14,779 bases of DNA from Pirellulaceae bacterium (lineage in GTDB: Bacteria > Planctomycetota > Planctomycetia > Pirellulales > Pirellulaceae), in NCBI GenBank assembly GCA_022448645.1, contig JAKVBZ010000110.1:1-14779 (forward strand). The letters are read 5' to 3'. Of the stretch, positions 7,748-14,779 are shown piece by piece (positions within the stretch are counted from its first letter, which is position 1; the number at the start of each line of letters is the position of its first letter). The translations under genes and the position numbers were made by a program. The notes beneath the pieces were generated by a model. It did no database searches. It saw only the letters and a program-made list of their open reading frames with translations, and was not told where the DNA came from.

Positions 7748-9583
7748 TCAATCGTTAGGAGAGATACCAGCTTCCATGCACGATATGATTTGTTGAGACA
7801 CGCGCGCACGAATGTCGTCGAGACGGTCTGGTGGTAAGGTCGCTGGCCGTACTGGGATGTCTGTAAGGATGTCATCGAGTGTTTGTTGAGCCGCAACGGC
7901 CAGGGTTTGATGCTCTTGTTTTTTCGAGTCTCGCGCTGTGTCGATATGTTGTCGCAGAGTTGCCACATAACGGGCGTCGTTGATGCCTTCTCGAACGGCT
8001 TCCCAAGTTATTGTATCCATCAGATTGTCTTGCTCGTCTGTAAACGCATAGTGGCAGCCGTGAACACTGCGCAACTGGTCGAATGGCCGATAGACGGGAG
8101 CTCCGTAGTAGGTCCATTCCGTGAATCCATGCAGGCCCATTTTTTCCAGTCCCAATCCGGCAAAATGACGTGGGAATTGATAAGTGTTGTGTTGGCACAG
8201 CCAGCGGATGGCCCACAATTGAGTATTTTCTTTCTCGGCACGAGGTAGATCTACATCTTCGATGCGCCACAAATCACAGCTACGAGCATCCAACGGTACG
8301 CCGATTTCGTCTGCCACTTCTTGGGAATAAGCGGTACAGAAAAGTTTTTCGTTTGGGCAAGCTTCGGTAAATAATTGATACTCGAGCTTGGCCCATTCCA
8401 TTTCCACGTTGTGGGTAGCTGCCGCACCAGGCTCATCCACCAGGAACCACAGGATCTCAGGCCATTCCGCTTCGTGGGCGTGCTGCACCATCTGGACGTA
8501 CAAATCTTTCATCACAGGTTTTAAGTCGTCCGGAAATTCCTCCGCCTGATAACTGGCCGCCTTCTGTCCGTAGTAGATCATCTCTTTAATGTTCACCTCA
8601 TCAATGCGGTCGAACATCTGCAGCACGCGACAACTGAGCATGCGGGGGAAATAGGGGATTGGTCGCTTAAAACCCTGACGTTTCAGCTCAGCCATGAGTT
8701 TGTCGGTCATGGGGAAACTAGCCACGACACGATCGCCTTGACGTTCGAGCACCGGTTCTTCGATACCCGGTGGGCAGATCAGCATGGCATTGACGCCATG
8801 TGCCTTCATGTCTGCAAAATCACGCGGTGTGTCTTTGTGGAAACCAGGATAATAGTAGACGCCCCACCACCGACCGGAAGCGAGCTCGAACGGCAAGACG
8901 TCGATGGTTAATGATAAATTGGCCGCTTGGCCGTTGGTCGATTTGATACGGATCATCGTTTGGTATTTGCCAGCAGTCGCCGAAGATGGAACCGTCACGC
9001 TTATCCAAAACTGTTGACTTTCTGACTTCGCCACCTCGATGGTGGTACCTGGCTGGCCAATCAGTTTGGGGGCCTCTTGGAACCACGGATCCCAATAGTT
9101 TCTCCAGTAGCCAATACGCACTGGACGAACGGTGAGTGAAGTTGTGGGCAGGGTTGTCCCGCCGGATTGTCTTAACTTTGAAGCAGTGATCTCCACTCGT
9201 CCAAGATCTGTGAGTGCGTAAACGGCGAACGAAACGTGTCGTGTTTCTCCCAGAGCGATGGCGGTGTGCATGTCCGTGATCCGTTCCTCGGCCAGTGGAC
9301 TGCTACCACGAAAAATCTCATCCGGGCGACGTCGGTATGCGACAAAGCCGCGCTGCTCGTCCTCTGCCGTGATGTGTGATGGAGCTGGCTGTGGTGGAGG
9401 AGTTCGATCTTGTAATTCGGTCTCGCCGACCATGAGTGTGCGGCGGCCGTCGGAATGGATACGTTGGATGATATCATCTGCCAGCCGACGCTCCTCTGAT
9501 ACTTCGGCGCTGGCGAAGAGATACATCACGGCGACCAGGATGAAACTACTAGCACTCACTGCGGTCATGTGTGGATATTTCAA
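7748..9583 (-). CDS. Secreted DUF4091 (GH123-like) glycoside hydrolase domain protein
   Basis: This 611-residue protein opens with a signal peptide (about 1-26, hydrophobic SSFILVAVMYLFASA). A beta-rich N-terminal region follows, with SATAGKYQTMIRI (201-213), the 'TAGxYxG' strand typical of the sandwich domain preceding DUF4091-type barrels. The catalytic-like half contains GVYYYPGFHKDTPRDFADMK (241-260), a DEP motif (ILWFLVDEPG, 377-386; D383/E384 are candidate active-site acids) and the C-terminal WEAVREGINDARYVATLR (527-544), the family's 'lReGieD' signature. Relatives are assigned to glycoside hydrolase families near GH123 with variable substrates; the target here cannot be told. The TTG start at 9583 is preferred because a GAGG lies 8 bases upstream, inside the stop of the preceding dehydrogenase gene; the next in-frame ATG (9568) would be too far. 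The coupling implies co-expression. The frame is intact. Confidence 0.85.
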   Translation of the reverse strand: MKYPHMTAVSASSFILVAVMYLFASAEVSEERRLADDIIQRIHSDGRRTLMVGETELQDRTPPPQPAPSHITAEDEQRGFVAYRRRPDEIFRGSSPLAEERITDMHTAIALGETRHVSFAVYALTDLGRVEITASKLRQSGGTTLPTTSLTVRPVRIGYWRNYWDPWFQEAPKLIGQPGTTIEVAKSESQQFWISVTVPSSATAGKYQTMIRIKSTNGQAANLSLTIDVLPFELASGRWWGVYYYPGFHKDTPRDFADMKAHGVNAMLICPPGIEEPVLERQGDRVVASFPMTDKLMAELKRQGFKRPIPYFPRMLSCRVLQMFDRIDEVNIKEMIYYGQKAASYQAEEFPDDLKPVMKDLYVQMVQHAHEAEWPEILWFLVDEPGAAATHNVEMEWAKLEYQLFTEACPNEKLFCTAYSQEVADEIGVPLDARSCDLWRIEDVDLPRAEKENTQLWAIRWLCQHNTYQFPRHFAGLGLEKMGLHGFTEWTYYGAPVYRPFDQLRSVHGCHYAFTDEQDNLMDTITWEAVREGINDARYVATLRQHIDTARDSKKQEHQTLAVAAQQTLDDILTDIPVRPATLPPDRLDDIRARVSQQIISCMEAGISPND

Positions 9584-9591
9584 GATTGTTT

Positions 9592-9595
9592 CCTC
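9592..9595 (-). promoter_or_regulatory. Shine-Dalgarno overlapping the upstream stop codon
   Basis: On the minus strand GAGG (9595-9592) begins within the TGA stop (9596-9594) of the dehydrogenase gene and sits 8 bases before the TTG at 9583. This spacing decides the start of the DUF4091 gene and indicates translational coupling. Confidence 0.65.
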
Positions 9596-10736
9596 ATGTG
9601 GGTTGAAAAACCACCTTCATGCATTCAAGGCCCAAGGCAGTATCGATAGCCGTCTGGGCTTCTTCAAGCGGAAAGCGGTGTGTCACGTACTCGTGGAAAG
9701 GTATGCATTCGCGGTATCGCAGCATCAACTCCATACTTGGCTTGTACGCCGTAAACGGATGATTGCTAAGACCGATTAACCGTAGTCCCTTACTCACAAT
9801 CAGATGGGGATTAAACGAGATTTCGCCCATGTCAACGAAGACGCCTTCAAGGAGGTACATGCCACCACGGCGGATCATCGGTAACGCTTCTGGAACGGCT
9901 TGCGGGTGCCCCACACATTCGATGGCCACATCGACGCCACGCCCGTCCGTCCACTGGTGGACCATTTCGATTCGCTCTTGCTGAGAAGTCGTGTCCACGT
10001 TCAAGGTGTGATCTGCGCCGAACCGTTTCGCTTTGTCGAGCCGATAGTCTTTTTTGTCGATGGCGATGATCGTTCCGGCTCCCATCATCCGCGCCATCAT
10101 CAGATGGGCTATCCCCAGCGGGCCGCAGCCTTGAATGAGTACCGAAGAACCTGTCAAAAATCCTTCAGACGCCATCGACGAAAAATCCTTGGCTTTGTCG
10201 AGTGCAAAAGCGCAGGCGAGTAGTTCCGTGTATACGGCCAGTTCGGGTTCCAGGCCGTCGGGGACTTTATAGACAAATGCTTCGGGCACGATCAGCATGT
10301 ATTCCGACCAACCACCCATCAGCGGTTGTTCGGTCGCGCGAAACGAATTGCCATATCCTCGCCAATGTTCGCACCACGAATAAGCAAAGATGTGCCGGCA
10401 GTTGTAACATTTGCCGCAGACGACATCGGGGCACATCGTAATGCGATCGCCTTCTTTTAACAGCTGACCGTAAAAATCAGTTTTGCCTGGCGAGACTTCG
10501 ACGACGACGCCCACATTTTCGTGACCAGGGATGAGTGGGAATGGAGACGTCTGCTCACTGGCCGTACCGCCATACTGAGTCGTTTCGCCACGATAAGTGT
10601 GTTTGTCGGTACCACAGATTCCGCTCATCTCCATCTTCATGAGCAGTCCGCCGTCTGGAATCGGAGGAATTGCATACTCACGCACTTCAACTTTACCTGG
10701 CGCGAGGATCGTGACGGCTTTAGAGGTTTGTGGCAT
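9594..10736 (-). CDS. Zinc-dependent alcohol dehydrogenase (medium-chain, sugar/polyol type)
   Basis: This 380-residue cytoplasmic oxidoreductase belongs to the zinc medium-chain dehydrogenase (MDR) superfamily and oxidises an alcohol or polyol with NAD(P)+. The catalytic zinc site is visible as C41 (SGICGTDKHTYRG) and H72-E73 (IPGHENVGVV). The structural zinc ligands are probably C107, C110, C113 and C122 (CGKCYNC...WC). The Rossmann motif GCGPLG lies at 203-208 (VLIQGCGPLGIAHLMMARMM), with an acidic residue D227 after the second strand (IIAIDKKD), favouring NAD+. GADHTLN and VAIECVGHPQAV are also typical. Length is slightly above the usual ~340-350 because of an insert around 50-65 (ETTQYGGTASEQTSPF). 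It lies between a CBM9-like gene (93 bases upstream) and the coupled DUF4091 gene, suggesting a sugar-derived substrate; threonine- or sorbitol-type activity cannot be separated by eye. The start ATG at 10736 fits the family's N-terminus; no strong ribosome-binding site is visible. Confidence 0.9.
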   Translation of the reverse strand: MPQTSKAVTILAPGKVEVREYAIPPIPDGGLLMKMEMSGICGTDKHTYRGETTQYGGTASEQTSPFPLIPGHENVGVVVEVSPGKTDFYGQLLKEGDRITMCPDVVCGKCYNCRHIFAYSWCEHWRGYGNSFRATEQPLMGGWSEYMLIVPEAFVYKVPDGLEPELAVYTELLACAFALDKAKDFSSMASEGFLTGSSVLIQGCGPLGIAHLMMARMMGAGTIIAIDKKDYRLDKAKRFGADHTLNVDTTSQQERIEMVHQWTDGRGVDVAIECVGHPQAVPEALPMIRRGGMYLLEGVFVDMGEISFNPHLIVSKGLRLIGLSNHPFTAYKPSMELMLRYRECIPFHEYVTHRFPLEEAQTAIDTALGLECMKVVFQPT

Positions 10737-10829
10737 TTGGACTTGCTGGTTGATTTAGAAAATGAATTGTATTGAAGGGATGGTGCTGATTGACGAGAGA
10801 TTCTTTTTCGATCCGTCGAGTGGAACCGT

Positions 10830-11423
10830 TTAGGCAAAGCGAATGGGTGCAAAAAACTCTGGTTTGTGGAATCCCAATTCACCGGGGATTTCGTTCCACA
10901 TGGCCCAGTGAGGATGCGACGTGTGGTCGCCACACTTGTGAAAATTCGCTCGCCAAAAGGTATTAGGTTTACGATCGACGGGGCCAACGTACGCCTCGAA
11001 AACTTCGTAAGGCACACGAAACTCGACAATCCAATTTACTGGGTCGGTGATTTCTGGATCAACCACACTTTCCATGGAATGGTAAATTCTCACCTTGTCC
11101 AAGCGAGCGTCGTTGACTTCGACAGGATCGTGATGGACAGTGGCCGACTGGGCGTTGTAGTAAAGCAGAATCGTTCCGCCACAATTGATTTCAAAGTTGA
11201 AATACCCCCGTCCCGCGACCGGTTCCACAAAAAACTCGACGCAGCTATCAACGCACACCAGGCTGTTGCGATCCGTATGAACACAGCGAATATAACGGTC
11301 TGCGACTCGAAAAATGAGGCCTATTTGATCTGCATGAATCGTTTACCCCTGAGCCGCCGAGTGATGCCTCGGATTGATAAGCAACGCCAAGGCTTTGCCA
11401 ATCCAAGTTTGCTTCAACCACAT
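10830..11423 (-). pseudogene. CBM9-like carbohydrate-binding protein interrupted by one in-frame TAA
   Basis: From ATG at 11423 the frame reads MWLKQTWIGKALALLINPRH and six further residues, then TAA at 11343-11345. It continues in the same frame, without another stop, for 170 codons to 10830: TIHADQIGLIFRVADRYIRC, CVDSCVEFFVEPVAGRGYFN, FEINCGGTILLYYN, KVRIYHSMESVVDPEI, FWRANFHKCGDHTSHPHWAM and the typical end FAPIRFA. This is the 'carbohydrate-binding family 9-like' protein of planctomycetes and Bacteroidota, a beta-sandwich of about 200-230 residues. Read through, the product would be 196 residues plus the stop position, close to full length. Without readthrough, the only downstream start is a GTG at 11258 (142 residues), which would lose the first strands. 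The single nonsense codon may be a young inactivating mutation, a sequencing error, or, less likely, recoding. The dehydrogenase gene follows after 93 bases. Confidence 0.75.
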
Positions 11424-11842
11424 TGTATCAGATCGAGGGTGTCGCTTTTACCTAAGACCTGATTCATTCAAAAGTGAAAGGGTAACTGGTTTCAACGATA
11501 ATAGCAAAGCGTTTGCTTTTACCCATTCTACCGAACGTAATTGAGAACGGCCAATTTGGTAAGAGCCCACAAGCACGGATGTTTGTGGTTTCGACTAAAT
11601 GAAACACTCATGAACTCGTGGAGGCCTGTGGGCGTTTCTACAGTGAAACGAAAAAATACTCAGTGCCGTAGCGCTGGGGCTGTAAATGTCAAATGGATGC
11701 CATGAAGAGTTGTGTTGGCTTTCGCCTCAAAAAAATGAGAGGCGCATACTTAGAAGTACATAAAGCGTCGTTGCCGGAAAGTTCCTATGAACTGATTTGG
11801 TAAAATCATGACAGGATTGGGCAGAGAAGATGCCTCTTGGAA
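11424..11842. other. 419-base non-coding region with several inverted repeats
   Basis: No convincing gene was seen. Three dyads stand out. AGCAAA/TTTGCT (11503-11508/11512-11517, 3-base loop) is nested inside GGGTAA/TTACCC (11480-11485/11519-11524) and is followed by TTT on the plus strand. GCCCACAAGC/GCCTGTGGGC (11565-11574/11624-11633, 9 of 10 pairs) encloses two smaller stems (CCACAA/TTGTGG and GTTTC/GAAAC). CGCCTC/GAGGCG (11723-11728/11739-11744) flanks an A-rich loop. A 9-mer GCTTTTACC is repeated at 11444 and 11515. The region separates the CBM9-like gene from the lipoprotein gene and may hold the promoter of the former; none could be defined. Confidence 0.45.
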
Positions 11843-12334
11843 TTAGGATGAGTTGTCGTTCTCGAACGCGAGGTTACTATCTAATTCAAATTCCACGTTT
11901 CGCAGTTTGCTATCGACGTCGCATGATAAGGGAGTGGTTTTGTAGTCTCCATAGACCTCAGGTAAAACATTCTTAACATTTGCGAAATAAGCACTAAGAG
12001 GGCTCGTTGCTGCATGAATCTTGTGTAGGACGCTGTCCGGCTGTTCGGAGTCCAGATCGGTCGGATCGTTGGAGGTGACCTTCAATACGGTGACTTTGTA
12101 CTGTCCTGGAATGATCCCGTCGTCACGTTCGAAGGTTGTCAGCCGAAAATAGCCAGCCTCATCGGTAAAACCGCTGGCAAGTCTGCCACCTTCCTCTGTG
12201 TCGTGGACGCGTGTGAAGGTAACGGTTGCTTTCTCAAGCGGTTTGCCGTCTAGAATGACACGTCCGTTGAGCTGCACTAGGTCGCCTCCGCAGCCAGTAC
12301 AAAGGACCAGGGTTAGCAGGCTGGTTGCCCACAT
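11843..12334 (-). CDS. Small lipoprotein with carboxypeptidase regulatory-like (transthyretin-like) domain
   Basis: The 163-residue protein starts at ATG 12334 with a hydrophobic leader MWATSLLTLVLCTGCGGD. Cys15 in TGC|GGD fits a lipidated cysteine, although the lipobox is not perfect (Cys at -3). After it comes VQLNGRVILDGKPLEKATVT, then LASGFTDEAGYFRLTTFERD and IIPGQYKVTVLKV, the beta-sandwich pattern of carboxypeptidase regulatory-like domains. Such small lipoproteins are abundant in planctomycetes and usually sit next to DUF1559 genes, as here; their role is unknown. The frame is open further upstream to 12514, but that extension would run through the long hairpin at 12430-12492 and would bury the leader, so the internal ATG is preferred. 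No clear Shine-Dalgarno is present. The gene follows the DUF1559 gene on the same strand. Confidence 0.82.
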   Translation of the reverse strand: MWATSLLTLVLCTGCGGDLVQLNGRVILDGKPLEKATVTFTRVHDTEEGGRLASGFTDEAGYFRLTTFERDDGIIPGQYKVTVLKVTSNDPTDLDSEQPDSVLHKIHAATSPLSAYFANVKNVLPEVYGDYKTTPLSCDVDSKLRNVEFELDSNLAFENDNSS

Positions 12335-12429
12335 GGCCGTCCGTTGTCGGGACGCGAACTGTGGATCATTGTCTGTGGCAGTTTGGTGAGATGGTACGTG
12401 ACAGTGGGGCACTTCTAAGGCTCCGTGGG

Positions 12430-12492
12430 AGGGGCTCCAGGCCCATCCAGTTTTAGATTTTTGTTTTTTTCGTGGATGGGCCTGGAGCCTCT
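12430..12492. repeat. Long hairpin between the DUF1559 and lipoprotein genes
   Basis: GGCTCCAGGCCCATCCA (12433-12449) is perfectly complementary to TGGATGGGCCTGGAGCC (12473-12489). Three more pairs, one of them G-T, extend the stem to 20 (12430-12432/12490-12492). The 23-base loop is T-rich on the plus strand and A-rich in the minus-strand transcript. Because the U/A tract is in the loop and not after the stem, it is not a standard intrinsic terminator for minus-strand genes. It could stabilise or attenuate the transcript between the two genes, or be a mobile palindromic repeat. Confidence 0.8.
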
Positions 12493-12527
12493 GTCCTGCA
12501 GGTCGATCTATCAACTTTCAACCTTGC

Positions 12528-13730
12528 TTAAAACCCTTTCGTAGGTTGGCCGTCAGATTTATGTCCCAGGAACTGGTACATCGTGTGGTCAATGGACTCG
12601 GACAGGAAATGGATCGAGCCGTCTGCCAGAGCTACATTGACACCTCCAGGATGATTGGATTTCATGCCGGTCGAAATATTGAAATTCCACGGGTGCCGCT
12701 GAGGATCCGAGTTACAAGAAATTCCTGCTACATTCTCTGTGGGATAGTTGATCGGAACGATGGTTGTGATATGAGAAGTCCCGCCGTTCACGCCGGCCCA
12801 CCAGCCAACGACTGGGGCCACGTCTCGCGAATGGGCTTCGTGCGCCACCAGTTTTTCGCCTAGCATGATCGTATTGCTCGTTCCGTCTTCGACACTGGCG
12901 ATCGTGACAACGGCACAGCCAATTCGGCTGAACATCCCGTGCAGTGGCCAGTCGTGCGAAACATTCGGCTGACATTCGCGGATCTCGTGCTCCCATTCAG
13001 TGCGTGGGTAAAAGTCAGCCAATTCACAAAACGGTTCGTGTGGTTCAAATCCACAGCCCCCCAAGGCGCAGCTGGGGCCCATGCTGCCCGAATAGTTAAA
13101 CCAAGCTTCATTACGGCTACCGAAATCGTCACTGGGACATCGGCCGATTGCCAGAGGAGGCGGCATTTTGTTGGGGAGCGTACTCAGCCAGTCGTCGATA
13201 GGACCTCTCCCGACCGAAGTATCCCAGTCCCCAACAATTTGGTCTGAGATCACGGACTGTTCAATGAACGGCAATAGCAGCAACACCCATGTGCCCCCAT
13301 TGGCATCCCAGCCATGCTGTTGAGGATAGCTGATTTGATTTTCTCTGCGCGACCAACCATTGCGACCTCCCGCAGGAAATCGACCGTTCACATCGTGAAA
13401 ATTGTGCATTCCCAACGCGAACTGCTTCAAATGATTGCTGCACTGTGTCCGCCGAGCTGCTTCTCGGGCCGCTTGAACCGCTGGCAGTAATAGGGCGATA
13501 AGAATGGCAATGATGGCGATGACGACAAGCAGTTCGACGAGCGTAAAGCCGTGTGTGGCAAACAGGAAACGTTTGCTCGTCCTCTGAGGTTTCAAGTGTC
13601 GTTTTGCCGGTGTTTCGCCTCTTGAACTTGCGATGGATGACGCCAAATGTCGATTTGATTTAAGAATAAAAATGCTAATGTGAAATCTCCGCACGCGCCT
13701 CAAAAACAAAATAATCCCAATTGTTGACAT
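12528..13730 (-). CDS. DUF1559 domain protein with type IV prepilin-like N-terminus
   Basis: The protein has up to 400 residues. The prepilin peptidase site is G61|FTLVELLVVIAIIAIL, with E66 at the conserved +5 position, followed by the hydrophobic helix and LLPAVQAAREAARRTQCSNH. DUF1559 follows (HLKQFALGMHNFHDVNGRFP), and the C-terminus carries the H-x9-DG motif (HPGGVNVALADGS). These proteins are highly multiplied in planctomycetes and are thought to be exported pseudopilin-like surface or secretion components; individual roles are unknown. The 60-residue leader from ATG 13730 is unusually long and hydrophobic at its start (MSTIGIILFL). A TTG at 13595 would give an ordinary 16-residue leader (KPQRTSKRFLFATHG). 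ATG 13730 has a weak AAGAG about 6 bases upstream, while the TTG has no ribosome-binding site at a good distance, so the start stays open. The lipoprotein gene lies downstream beyond a long hairpin. Confidence 0.9.
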   Translation of the reverse strand: MSTIGIILFLRRVRRFHISIFILKSNRHLASSIASSRGETPAKRHLKPQRTSKRFLFATHGFTLVELLVVIAIIAILIALLLPAVQAAREAARRTQCSNHLKQFALGMHNFHDVNGRFPAGGRNGWSRRENQISYPQQHGWDANGGTWVLLLLPFIEQSVISDQIVGDWDTSVGRGPIDDWLSTLPNKMPPPLAIGRCPSDDFGSRNEAWFNYSGSMGPSCALGGCGFEPHEPFCELADFYPRTEWEHEIRECQPNVSHDWPLHGMFSRIGCAVVTIASVEDGTSNTIMLGEKLVAHEAHSRDVAPVVGWWAGVNGGTSHITTIVPINYPTENVAGISCNSDPQRHPWNFNISTGMKSNHPGGVNVALADGSIHFLSESIDHTMYQFLGHKSDGQPTKGF

Positions 13731-13911
13731 CGGAAACTCTTTGCTTGTATCATAATGTAAGAGGCAGATCTAGGGGAAATGTTAGTGCGTGGGTGGACTT
13801 TCTCAAGGCCCTGTTTGGCGATGGTTTGTGACGATTGCCGGGCTGCTTCTTGCGTCAAGGAACTTCACTCCGTTTCAAGTCTACGTCTACGTTGCAAAGG
13901 ATTTTTTGAGA

Positions 13912-14779
13912 ATGAGAAAGATGAAATTTGCGGTTAATAGAAGTTGTCTCCCTTTCAGTAAAGTTGCATTGTTTCTGATGTCTTCGATGTTGGTGGCAAC
14001 CCACAATGTATCCGGTCAACCGTGGGATTTAGCGACCGACTTTTCTCTAACGAACAATCCAGTCACCGTAGGTAGTGGCGCTCAGTGGTCATGGGGAGTC
14101 ATTGATGCTGCTGATAATTTTGCCGCGATGGATGTGCTGAATCCATCGCAGGCTGTTATTGGTGGCAATCCGGCATGGGAACTTCCATGTTGCACAAACG
14201 GAGTACCGTTAATTAGCAACAACGGTCCGCCAAGTCTAGGTGCTGCTGTCGGTGGCCACGAGCCGAGCGGCATCGATGGAATTGGACTGGCTTACCAATG
14301 GACCTCTCCGATCGCTGGCCCGGTCCATATTGATGCGAGCGCATTTCGCTTGGTTCAAACGGCCCACTCCGAGGGCAACCCACGAGCCCAAGGCTATGAA
14401 GTTCGCCATAATAACGAGGTCATCGCCGATGGGGGTATCTTTGATCGTCCGCTCGGCAATGTGGACACCAACCAGATGCCGATCTACCTTGCCAATGTAG
14501 AGGTTGCTGTCAACGACACGCTTACGCTGGTCACTCGGATGTTGCCTTCCCAAACACAAGACTTTGCCGCGGTAAATATGACCGTTACACCTGGCGTCGG
14601 AGTTGTCAAACCAGATTATACGACGACGGCTGCTCATCCGTTTTACGCGGACTTTGGTGGTGCCGAAGGAGGAACGAGGCCAGATAGCGCATCGCCGGTG
14701 TATGGAGATTTTGGTGAATGGATTTTCTATAACGACGGTGATTCACAAGGTTCCCCAACCCTCGCCAAGACAAACGGTG
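13912..14779 (+). CDS. Secreted protein of unknown function, 3'-partial
   Basis: An open frame runs from ATG 13912 to the right edge (289 complete codons) without a stop. The N-terminus is a signal peptide (KVALFLMSSMLVATHNVSG, about residues 17-35). The mature part starts QPWDLATDFSLTNNPVTVGS and then reads GAQWSWGVIDAADNFAAMDV, IGLAYQWTSPIAGPVHIDAS and LANVEVAVNDTLTLVTRM, a Gly/Asn/Thr-rich beta-sandwich-like composition. 'WDLaaDFS...NP...WSYG'-type openings are common in extracellular, often PEP-CTERM-anchored, proteins of planctomycetes and verrucomicrobia, but the C-terminus that would show an anchor lies outside the window. A second ATG at 13921 is an alternative start. The gene diverges from the DUF1559 gene, and the 181 bases between them hold any promoters. 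Family not recognised. Confidence 0.75.
   Translation, partial: MRKMKFAVNRSCLPFSKVALFLMSSMLVATHNVSGQPWDLATDFSLTNNPVTVGSGAQWSWGVIDAADNFAAMDVLNPSQAVIGGNPAWELPCCTNGVPLISNNGPPSLGAAVGGHEPSGIDGIGLAYQWTSPIAGPVHIDASAFRLVQTAHSEGNPRAQGYEVRHNNEVIADGGIFDRPLGNVDTNQMPIYLANVEVAVNDTLTLVTRMLPSQTQDFAAVNMTVTPGVGVVKPDYTTTAAHPFYADFGGAEGGTRPDSASPVYGDFGEWIFYNDGDSQGSPTLAKTNG

Noticed and set aside
9258..9779. Plus-strand open frame of 173 codons across the DUF4091/dehydrogenase junction
   Set aside because: Both minus-strand genes beneath it have strong family motifs; this frame is rich in Ser/Arg/Cys and typical of antisense shadows.
10866..11462. Long plus-strand open frame opposite the CBM9-like gene
   Set aside because: It is antisense to a frame with clear CBM9-like motifs; its own translation has no recognisable family pattern.
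11565..11633. Possible tRNA
   Set aside because: A 7-bp outer stem and about 69-base length fit, but there is no T-loop consensus before the 3' acceptor strand, no D-arm and no anticodon arm at the right places on either strand.
12335..12514. Upstream extension of the lipoprotein gene to 12514
   Set aside because: It would translate through the 20-bp hairpin and place a lipoprotein leader internally; the ATG at 12334 gives a normal leader.
13749..13754. TATGAT box on the minus strand before the DUF1559 gene
   Set aside because: A fair -10 match, but no -35 match at usable spacing.

Overview
The window looks like a chromosomal segment of a planctomycete, most likely of the Pirellulaceae/Rhodopirellula type. 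This rests on gene content. It carries a DUF1549/DUF1553 'planctomycete cytochrome' protein paired with a Tat-exported DUF1501 protein, a DUF1559 pseudopilin-like protein with the H-x9-DG C-terminal motif, a BNR sialidase, a DUF4091-type glycoside hydrolase and a CBM9-like protein. No rRNA, tRNA, CRISPR array, integrase or transposase was seen.

Layout. Positions 2-719 (+) hold a decayed, 5'-truncated sialidase in two reading frames. An imperfect palindromic element (722-804) follows. Positions 857-5501 (+) hold an intact two-gene unit: a large secreted cytochrome-like protein with an inserted LamG domain, then a DUF1501 protein. Positions 5502-6070 have no intact gene, but the minus strand keeps a protein-like remnant broken by stops. 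Positions 6071-7672 (+) encode an alpha/alpha-barrel glycoside-hydrolase-like protein distantly resembling GH127/DUF1680. It converges on a minus-strand set read from 11423 to 7748: a CBM9-like gene broken by one TAA, a zinc alcohol dehydrogenase, and a secreted DUF4091 protein translationally coupled to it. Positions 11424-11842 are non-coding and rich in inverted repeats. Positions 11843-13730 (-) hold a DUF1559 pseudopilin-like gene and a small lipoprotein gene, separated by a very long hairpin. From 13912 (+) a secreted protein of unknown function runs off the right edge.

How the genes may work together (inference). The sialidase, GH127-like protein, DUF4091 protein, CBM9-like protein and dehydrogenase fit a carbohydrate-scavenging region: secreted enzymes release sugars and the dehydrogenase oxidises a sugar or polyol in the cytoplasm. 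The DUF1553/DUF1501 pair is the usual planctomycete duo of unknown biochemical role, often found beside such enzymes.

The most notable feature is mosaic decay. Three gene bodies are broken (large deletion with shifted frames; in-frame stops; one nonsense codon) while their neighbours are fully open. I found no clear previously undescribed system. The best leads are the single-stop CBM9-like gene, the unrecognised minus-strand remnant, and two palindromic elements that may belong to dispersed families.
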